NCBI GenBank assembly: GCA_011046315.1
Contig: DSAU01000114.1
Coordinates: 1-5,187, forward strand
Source: a bacterium
GTDB lineage: Bacteria > Zhuqueibacterota > Zhuqueibacteria > Thermofontimicrobiales > Thermofontimicrobiaceae
Reading direction: 5' to 3'
DNA: 5,187 bases
The translations under genes were made by a program, and so were the position numbers. Positions 1-5,187 of the stretch are shown one piece after another. The notes beneath the pieces are model-generated. The model saw only the letters and a list, made by a program, of their open reading frames with translations, searched no databases and was not told where the DNA came from. The number at the start of each line of letters is the position of its first letter. The stretch's first letter is position 1.

Positions 1-582
1 ATGAAGCTTGTAGGGCATAATTAAAAATAATGTTCCCAGCGAAGACTGGTGCATGGTCGATAAAACGATTCCGGCGATGATCAGCACAATTGATATCCTT
101 TTCAGAATTCTCAGCGGTGCTTGTAGATTATAGCGTTCCAGCACATTTGGTGCAAATTCCAGCGCCAGCACCGTTAAATATAACATCACACACCAGCCGA
201 CTTCAAACAGTGGGGAATGAAAATTCCAATGAATGGTCAGGTGCCAGATGCGGTGATATTGGCCCAAATCAACCAGCAGGGCTAACACAACTAAAATATA
301 GCCCAGGAATCCGGTCAAAATAGCCGGTCGCAACAACGGCTTCATGGTTTTGCCGCCGAAGATATGGACCACGGCGGCTACCACAAACGCGCCGGCAGCC
401 AGAGCAACACCACACAGGAGGTCAAAGCTGATCCAGATTCCCCAGGGATAGGCATCGGATAGATTAGTGATTGCGCCCAACCCAAAGAGATAGCGGATCA
501 ACGCGACGAGAACACCCAGACCGATCAGTACAATTAATACGATCGATCCAGTTCCAAAGATTTTATCCTGTTTATTCGTCAT
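1..582 (-). CDS. NrfD/HybB-family integral membrane subunit of the formate dehydrogenase (quinone-reactive anchor), 3' end outside the window
   Basis: The frame opens at ATG 582-580 and stays open for 194 codons to the window edge, so the C-terminal part is missing (HybB and its relatives are roughly 300-400 residues). The translation is strongly hydrophobic, with likely membrane helices near residues 13-34, 52-75, 87-107, 125-147 and 162-180. It resembles E. coli HybB, the membrane subunit of hydrogenase-2: FGLGAITNL, YPWGIWISFDLL, LLRPAIL, LALEFAP and STMHQSSLGTL all have close counterparts there, judged from memory. This family binds quinone and has no haem. The start overlaps the end of fdnH by 11 nt and has a perfect ribosome binding site 6 nt upstream, so translation is probably coupled. 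By position it takes the role of FdnI: passing electrons from the FdnH clusters to quinone. NrfD/HybB membership is near certain; which subfamily (HybB, NrfD, PsrC-like) is less so, hence no symbol. Confidence 0.93.
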   Translation of the reverse strand, partial: MTNKQDKIFGTGSIVLIVLIGLGVLVALIRYLFGLGAITNLSDAYPWGIWISFDLLCGVALAAGAFVVAAVVHIFGGKTMKPLLRPAILTGFLGYILVVLALLVDLGQYHRIWHLTIHWNFHSPLFEVGWCVMLYLTVLALEFAPNVLERYNLQAPLRILKRISIVLIIAGIVLSTMHQSSLGTLFLIMPYKLH

Positions 583-1372
583 GTTTCACCTCCTTGCTTT
601 CGGCTTTATTTTCCGTCTTGCGCTTGGTGAGCCAGTAAAAGGCGCTCATCGCGGCGCCAACAACCACAATCTGTCCCGGTACATATTTTAGAGCATTGTA
701 GGTCCAGGTCGGAAGCGGTCGTTCGTCCAAAACCGGAAGACCGAGATCAGCAAACTCCACATCTTTCGGTGCCAGATAGAGCACCGCAGTCCCGCCAACT
801 TCCTTTTCTCCATAGAGATGGGGGTTGTATTTTTCGGGATGATTTGCAATTAATTCTTTACCCTTCTTGATCATCGCATCGCGATCGCCGAAGCAAATTG
901 CACCCGTGGGGCAAGCTTTAGCGCAGGCGGGAATTTCACCTTCGGACTGACGATCAAAACAAAAAGTGCATTTTCGAATGTAGGGAAAAGCTTTGTCCCA
1001 TTCAAAAGTCGGGATGCGGAAAGGACATGCCATCATACAATAACGACAACCGATGCATATTTTGTCATGATAGATGACCGCGCCGCTCTCGGTTTTTTCT
1101 AAAGCGCCGACTGGACAGGCAGATGCACATGCCGGTTCTTTGCAGTGCATACAGCCGATCTTAGTGAAGAACCATTTAACGCCATCTTGTTTTTCGACTT
1201 CGTCGAATTTAATTAATGTCCACGTTTTCGCAGAAAGGATCGGTGGATTTTGATGGGAACCAGTGTTGGTGGTTTTTTCACCAACCAATTCGTTCCATTG
1301 CTTGCAAGCGACCTGGCAGCCACGGCATCCCATACATTTCGTGATATCAATTAAAAATGAATTATCTTTCAT
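572..1372 (-). CDS. fdnH: Formate dehydrogenase-N/O beta subunit, four [4Fe-4S] ferredoxin-type protein with C-terminal membrane helix
   Basis: This 266-residue iron-sulfur subunit carries electrons from the catalytic subunit to the membrane subunit. Four cysteine sets for 4Fe-4S clusters are visible: C13/16/19/23, C74/77/82/86, C106/109/112/116 and C135/138/150/154. The spacing and the motifs CMHCKEPAC, CIGCRYC and ACPTGAI match E. coli FdnH/FdoH (294 residues), which is slightly longer at both ends. Residues about 231-248 form one hydrophobic segment, the single anchoring helix typical of this family, followed by a charged tail. There is no signal peptide; the family is exported by riding with the Tat-bearing alpha subunit. 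I chose ATG 1372-1370 rather than GTG 1375-1373 because GGAGG lies 7 nt from the ATG but only 4 nt from the GTG. The ATG overlaps the fdnG stop as TGATG, so translation is probably coupled. Confidence 0.96.
   Translation of the reverse strand: MKDNSFLIDITKCMGCRGCQVACKQWNELVGEKTTNTGSHQNPPILSAKTWTLIKFDEVEKQDGVKWFFTKIGCMHCKEPACASACPVGALEKTESGAVIYHDKICIGCRYCMMACPFRIPTFEWDKAFPYIRKCTFCFDRQSEGEIPACAKACPTGAICFGDRDAMIKKGKELIANHPEKYNPHLYGEKEVGGTAVLYLAPKDVEFADLGLPVLDERPLPTWTYNALKYVPGQIVVVGAAMSAFYWLTKRKTENKAESKEVKHDE
586..595 (-). promoter_or_regulatory. Ribosome binding site of the NrfD/HybB-like gene
   Basis: The minus strand reads AAGGAGGTGA, fully complementary to the usual 16S rRNA 3' end, with 6 nt between GGAGG and the ATG at 582. 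It lies inside the last codons of fdnH, where AAG GAG GTG encodes Lys-Glu-Val. It decides the start of the downstream gene. Confidence 0.9.
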
Positions 1373-4300
1373 CACGTCACCTCCTTTCGGACATTCACTA
1401 AGAACGCTTTAGACTCCGGGATCATGGTGTTGGCGTCTCCAATAGCCGGCGCCAATTTATTGGCGCTGTCGCCCTTTGCCAATCCCATAAACCCGAAACA
1501 CCAGGGCAATCCCACTTGATGAACTATAGCATCGCCAAGTTTAAATGGTTTAAAGCGCGCGGTTACCACAGCTTTTGCATGGACTTTGCCGCGGGCTGAT
1601 TCGACGAGTACTTTATCGCCATTTTTAATTTCCAATTCATCTGCCAGCTCTAGGCTCATTTCCACGAACATCTCCGGTTGCATTTCCACCAGCCACGGTT
1701 GCTGACGCGTCATGGCGCCGGTCTGCCAGTGTTCTGACACGCGGTAGGTGGTGGCAACAAATGGATATCTCGGGTCACAGGCTACAGCGAATATGTTCAT
1801 GCCGCCTTCTTCGAGATGCCATGCCTTTGTCGTCGGATTGAGCAGGATGCTGGACATCATATTTTTTTCGACCGGACATTCCAGCGGTTCATAGTGTTCC
1901 GGAAATGGTCCGTCCGCCAAACCCATTCCAAAAATGCGTGCAAAGCCTTCATTTCGCATGATGAACGGATATTTGGACTTTGCAGCGTCTTTCAGCGGCG
2001 GCCAACCACCATCGGGAACATCGCCGACCCAGGCGCCCTGACCGGCTTTTGCCAGCGGGTCCCAACGAATAACCGGATGTTCTTTGTCCAATGGTTGGCC
2101 ATTAATGTCAACTGAAGCGCGATTATAGAGGATTCGACGGTTAACAGGCCAGCACCACGCCCAGTTTGAATGGAGTCCGATTCCTGAAGTGTCCTTATTG
2201 TCGGTTCGGGTTGCCATGTTACCGGCTTCAGTGTAGCTGGCGCAATAGAGCCAGTTCCCTGAAGAAGTGGTTCCGTCGTCCTTTAATGTAGCAAAACTGG
2301 GCAATAACTTGCCAGTTGTTAAATCATAACCGTTGATTTCTTTTGCCACCAGGTGCGGATCAATGTGACCATTGGTCGCATAATCCCATTTCAAATTCAA
2401 GATTGGATCGGGAAATGCTCCGCCATCAGTCGCATATAATTTTTTCAACTGTGAAAAAATTTCGTGAATAATCTCCGCATCAGGCAATGCCTCGCCAGGT
2501 GGATCCACGGCTTTATAGCGCCATTGCATCCAGCGTCCGCTATTGGTAACGCTTCCTTCTTTTTCCATCGAAGCGGCGCAGGGTAGCATGAATACCTCGG
2601 TTTTTACCGTTTTCGGATCAATTCCAGGCGCTTTCCAGAAGGCGCAGGTTTCGGTTTCCCAGAGATTGACATTAACCAACCAGTCCAATTTAGCCATGGA
2701 TTTGATCGTGCCATCAGAATTGGGACCGCTACACGCCGGGTTTTGTCCCCAGGAAAAGAAACCCTTAATATTGCCTTTGTCCATTTCGTTGAACAGGGTG
2801 ATCCAGGAATAATTAGCACCGTCATCCAGTTTGGGCATCCAGGCGTAACCAAAATCATTGTCTTTTGTCGCGTTTTTGCCGAACATGGCTTTCAATAAAC
2901 TGACAGAGTACTTTGCATAATTGCTCCACCAGTTGGCGCTCATCGGATCGGTTGATTTCGGCGTTGATTGGTTGTTATAATCTGTTAGAGTTGCCTGCGA
3001 TGCTTTCGGAGTTTTCAAATAGCCAGGGAGAATATGGAATAATAGTGCATGATCCGTAGATCCCTGAACATTTGATTCTCCGCGCAGTGCATTCACACCG
3101 CCACCTGCAATTCCCATATTAGCGAGCAACATCTGAATAATTGCCATGGTTCGGATGTTTTGGGTCCCGACGGTATGCTGGGTCCAACCCATCGCATACA
3201 TGATTGTTGCTGCTTTACCTGGTTTACTGCTTTTACTGTAAGCCTTATAGACTTCAAGTAATTTGTCTGTCGGCGTACCGGTTATTCTGGAAACCAGATC
3301 AGGGTTATAGCGGGAGAAGTGCTTTTTAAGCAATTGGAAAACACAGTTTGGATTTGTTAACGATTTATCACGCAGTGGAATTCCGTTGGCGTCCACCTGA
3401 TAGCTCCAGCTTGAATTGTTGTATTTCCGTGTATTAGGATTGTAACCAGAAAACAAGCCATCCTGGAAACGGAAATAGGGACTGATCAGATGTGCAGCAT
3501 TGGTATTGTTGACGATATATTCTTTGTTGTAAAGCTCGTTGTCAAGAATATATTTGATCATGCCACCCAAAAACGCAATATCAGTTCCTGAGCGCAAAGA
3601 TGCATAAATATGGGCTTTGGCTGATGTCCGGGTAAACCGTGGATCCACGCTGATCAGCGTTGCGCCGCGCTCGATTGCTTCGGTGACATATTTAAAAGAA
3701 ATGGGGTGATTCTCCGCCGCATTGCTTCCCATAATGAGAATGCAATCAGCGTTGGCAATGTCATTCCAGTGATTGGTCATTGCCCCTCGGCCAAACGACT
3801 CTGCCAGAGCCGCAACTGTCGCCGAGTGTCATATACGCGCCTGGTGTTCAACATACACCAGGCCCAGCGATCGCAGCATTTTTTGGTAGAGCCAGCACTC
3901 CTCATTGTCCAATGCCGCGCTACCAACAGATGCGATTTCTGTTGTACGATTAACAATTTGCCCCTTAGCATTTTTTTCAGTGAAAGAAGCGTCACGCGTT
4001 TGTTTTACGCGTTTGGCAATCTCTTCGAACGCCCATTCCCAGGATTTTTCTTCCCACTTTTCACTGTAAGGAGCGCGATACATTACTTTGGTGATTCGCC
4101 GCTCATTATTTGCCAATTGATAGAGCGAACCACCTTTGCTACAGAGAGAACCGCGGTTGATCGGATGGTCGGGATTGCCTTCGGTATTGATCACCTTGCC
4201 ATCCTGTGATGCAACTATTATCCCACAACCAACGGCGCAATACGGGCAAATGGTCGTGGTTTCGGTCGCGTACTTGAGTTTGTACTCCCTGGTTGGTTTT

Positions 4301-4392
4301 GCAAAAGCCTGCTTCCAGCCAAGGGAGCTCAATGCGATTCCGGAACCAGCGACCCATGATGCCTTCAAGAACCCTCTTCTTGATACATTCAT
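1372..4392 (-). CDS. fdnG: Formate dehydrogenase-N/O alpha subunit, Tat-exported selenocysteine-containing molybdopterin oxidoreductase
   Basis: This is one gene of 1006 residues, read through an in-frame TGA at 3831-3829 as Sec188. The enzyme oxidises formate to CO2 at a bis-pterin Mo or W centre on the outer side of the membrane. Residues 1-31 are a Tat signal peptide (SRRGFLK at 4-10, then a hydrophobic stretch, with probable cleavage after AFA31). C49, C52, C56 and C84 bind the proximal 4Fe-4S cluster; K86 is the conserved lysine between cluster and cofactor. Sec188-His189 is the catalytic pair, within QARI-U-HSATVAALAESFGRGAM, which aligns with the E. coli FdnG active site (Sec196). Pterin-binding signatures follow (GSNAAENHP, DPRFTRTSA, GGGVNALRGESNVQG), and a C-terminal dinucleotide-binding domain ends near the stop at 1374-1372. 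E. coli FdnG has 1015 residues, so the joined length fits. The downstream piece alone, from ATG 3780, would lack signal, cluster and active site. FdnG and FdoG cannot be told apart here; fdnG names the family. Confidence 0.96.
1377..1386 (-). promoter_or_regulatory. Ribosome binding site of fdnH
   Basis: The minus strand reads AAGGAGGTGA, perfectly anti-complementary to the 16S 3' end, 7 nt from GGAGG to the ATG at 1372. It sits within the last codons of fdnG and favours ATG 1372 over the in-frame GTG three bases upstream. Confidence 0.9.
3786..3831 (-). promoter_or_regulatory. Bacterial SECIS hairpin for SelB-dependent UGA decoding
   Basis: Immediately after the UGA the transcript can fold into a hairpin. 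CUCGGC (3826-3821) pairs perfectly with GCCGAG (3791-3786), GAC (3820-3818) with GUC (3799-3797), and UGC (3814-3812) with GCA (3804-3802). The apical loop is GGCUCUG (3811-3805). Counting from the base after UGA, GUUGC occupies +13 to +17 and UCUG +21 to +24, the same offsets as in E. coli fdhF as I remember it, including the U that is bulged there (+14). One loop base differs: C at +20, where E. coli has G. The structure was worked out by hand and is not a computed fold. Confidence 0.82.
3829..3831 (-). other. Selenocysteine codon (in-frame TGA) of fdnG
   Basis: The TGA lies exactly where E. coli FdnG, FdoG and FdhF carry Sec. The reading frame continues without shift for 818 residues of clear FdnG homology. 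The next codon is His, the conserved catalytic histidine. This argues for recoding rather than a nonsense mutation. Confidence 0.96.
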
Positions 4393-4397
4393 ATACG

Positions 4398-4410
4398 CCT
4401 TTTCCTCCTC
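4398..4410 (-). promoter_or_regulatory. Ribosome binding site region of fdnG
   Basis: The minus strand carries GAGGAGG at 4410-4404, 11 nt from the ATG at 4392, followed by AAAAGG at 4403-4398, 5 nt from the ATG. The first is the stronger match but lies a little far; the second has the usual spacing. Either supports the start that carries the complete Tat signal. Confidence 0.7.
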
Positions 4411-4458
4411 ATTAATAGATTAATTTGAGAATATGAAATATGAATTGTTTTCAAATCA

Positions 4459-4490
4459 ATTATAAGCATTCCTCCGTAGTAAAAGATCAA
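4459..4490 (-). promoter_or_regulatory. Candidate sigma70-type promoter upstream of fdnG
   Basis: The minus strand has a perfect TATAAT at 4464-4459, 66 nt upstream of the fdnG start. The best -35 match is TTGATC at 4490-4485 (four of six), but the spacer is 20 nt, longer than the usual 16-18. The region is AT-rich, so a chance match is quite possible. If real, fdnG could be transcribed apart from fdhE. Confidence 0.35.
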
Positions 4491-4502
4491 TTACAGGTGG
4501 AT

Positions 4503-4605
4503 ACTGATGCCATCGCTTGATAAGCTTACTATTTGATAGATGATAAAATTTTCGGATCAAGCCATTTATTTTAAATATTTTTACAAATAAAGCGATGGCA
4601 TCAGT
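4503..4605. repeat. Perfect 16-bp inverted repeat flanking a 71-nt AT-rich spacer, between fdhE and fdnG
   Basis: ACTGATGCCATCGCTT at 4503-4518 is the exact reverse complement of AAGCGATGGCATCAGT at 4590-4605. The outer edge lies 12 nt past the fdhE stop codon. The 71-nt spacer is AT-rich and has no convincing coding content. The arms are far more GC-rich than their surroundings. There is no run of T after the repeat on either strand and the loop would be very large, so it does not look like an ordinary intrinsic terminator. Options are a miniature inverted-repeat (MITE-like) element or a long-range mRNA stem between two genes. I see no clear target-site duplication. Confidence 0.8.
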
Positions 4606-4617
4606 CTATATCTCCAA

Positions 4618-5187
4618 CTATGAATGAGATAATACCCACCATAACATACTTAAATAGCCCTCTTTCAGAGCGAGTTCATCCAGATAGTGCGTTATTATAT
4701 CTTCTAAAAACATGCTCGCTTGTTGATTTTCAGCCATAGTTCGTTCGTCTACAGTTTTTATATAGTGTTTGCATTTCTCACATACATAAACACGATATTG
4801 ACTGTCGTTTTCATCATAAAAATAACGGACCGAATTTTGATCCTCATTGGCACAATGCGGGCATTGAAGCCGGCTGAATTGCCAGTCTTGATGACAAACA
4901 GCGCACCACAGATATCTTTGCCCGACTTCCTTTTCCAATTTTGCCATAGCCGGCATGTTACCGCACAACGGGCAAAACGGACGAAACCAGATCGAATTTA
5001 CTTGGGTGAGCTGCTGTTTAAATAGCTCAGCATATTCTTTCAAAAAAGGAAGACTGATTGTCCTGGCAATGTAAATCAGAATATTGAATTCTATTTCTGT
5101 GTCTTTTGAAAGTTGATGAAAATAATCGCTGTCTTCTGAAATAAAATTTTGAATAAATGCTTTCGGAAACGGCCCGGATTTGTCAAA
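4618..5187 (-). CDS. fdhE: FdhE, formate dehydrogenase maturation factor (CxxC metal-binding protein), 5' end outside the window
   Basis: The frame is open from the right window edge to TAG at 4620-4618, giving 189 residues of the C-terminal part; E. coli FdhE has about 309, so roughly the first third is missing. Four CxxC pairs are visible at residues 72/75 (CPLC), 95/98 (CAVC), 109/112 (CPHC) and 136/139 (CEKC) of this fragment. The segments CPLCGNMP and RYLWCAVC-x3-W match the rubredoxin-like iron-binding core of the family. The codon at 5043-5041 is a TTG inside the continuous frame (Leu), not a start. FdhE is a cytoplasmic accessory protein that interacts with the catalytic subunit of Tat-exported formate dehydrogenases and is needed for their activity. 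Its place directly upstream of fdnG on the same strand fits; in E. coli it lies downstream of fdoGHI. Its codons look more AT-rich than those of fdnG by eye. Confidence 0.95.
   Translation of the reverse strand, partial: FDKSGPFPKAFIQNFISEDSDYFHQLSKDTEIEFNILIYIARTISLPFLKEYAELFKQQLTQVNSIWFRPFCPLCGNMPAMAKLEKEVGQRYLWCAVCHQDWQFSRLQCPHCANEDQNSVRYFYDENDSQYRVYVCEKCKHYIKTVDERTMAENQQASMFLEDIITHYLDELALKEGYLSMLWWVLSHS

Noticed and set aside
90..323. Plus-strand frame of 77 codons
   Set aside because: It lies antisense to the NrfD/HybB-like gene, whose membrane protein homology is clear; the translation resembles nothing I know.
1372..3780. A separate 802-residue gene starting at ATG 3780
   Set aside because: This methionine is the conserved Met205 within GRGAMTNHW of FdnG. 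The product would lack the signal peptide, the cluster and the active site.
3777..3831. fdnG as a pseudogene with a premature stop
   Set aside because: The TGA is at the exact Sec position of the family, the frame is kept across it, the conserved residues on both sides are intact, and a SECIS-like hairpin follows.
1816..4423. Several plus-strand frames of about 89-167 codons (1816-2115, 2543-2812, 3706-4209, 4136-4423)
   Set aside because: All are antisense to, or largely antisense to, the conserved fdnG coding sequence and show no recognisable domain.
4503..4605. Intrinsic terminator of fdhE
   Set aside because: The stem is perfect, but the loop would be 71 nt and no T-run follows the distal arm.
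4393..4617. Sigma54 (-24/-12) or FNR-type site upstream of fdnG
   Set aside because: I found no GG-N10-GC pair in the right form, and no TTGAT-N4-ATCAA; only half-site-like TTGAT sequences are present.
4720..5025. Plus-strand frame of 101 codons with hydrophobic stretches
   Set aside because: It is antisense to fdhE, which has four CxxC motifs in the right arrangement; the hydrophobicity comes from reading Lys/Asn/Glu-rich codons backwards.

Overview
The window reads almost entirely on the minus strand. It holds a respiratory, Tat-exported formate dehydrogenase locus of the formate dehydrogenase-N/O type, in transcription order (right to left): fdhE (5' end outside the window), a 225-base intergenic region, fdnG (catalytic selenoprotein subunit), fdnH (iron-sulfur subunit), and an NrfD/HybB-family membrane subunit whose 3' end lies outside the window. 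The Tat signal, the membrane anchor and the FdhE factor point to a bacterium, most likely Gram-negative, that oxidises formate on the outer face of the cytoplasmic membrane. It must also carry the selenocysteine machinery (selA, selB, selC, selD), none of which is in the window. The base composition looks mid-range by eye and more AT-rich in fdhE and the intergenic region. I cannot name the lineage from the sequence alone.

Layout: 5187-4618 is the C-terminal 189 residues of FdhE with four CxxC pairs. 4617-4393 is AT-rich and non-coding; it contains a perfect 16-bp inverted repeat around a 71-nt spacer, a TATAAT box with a possible operator, and the ribosome binding site of fdnG. 4392-1372 is one 1006-residue gene, fdnG, interrupted by an in-frame TGA at 3831-3829 that is read as selenocysteine 188. 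A SECIS-like hairpin lies directly downstream of it. A conventional gene caller would split this gene into a 187-residue and an 802-residue piece. 1372-572 is fdnH, with sixteen cluster cysteines and one C-terminal membrane helix. 582-1 is the first 194 residues of the NrfD/HybB-like subunit. The last three genes overlap each other slightly, and each downstream start is served by a perfect AAGGAGGTGA sequence inside the preceding gene.

How the genes work together: FdnG oxidises formate at a molybdenum or tungsten bis-pterin centre with Sec as ligand. Electrons pass through its own 4Fe-4S cluster and the four clusters of FdnH to the membrane subunit and then to the quinone pool. FdhE assists maturation of the exported enzyme. 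The main departure from the textbook E. coli enzyme is the membrane subunit: it is of the NrfD/HybB type, which has no haem, where E. coli has the dihaem cytochrome b556 FdnI. I see no mobile element genes, CRISPR array, tRNA or rRNA. Most of the window is a recognisable known system; the less explained parts are the intergenic inverted repeat and the subunit combination.
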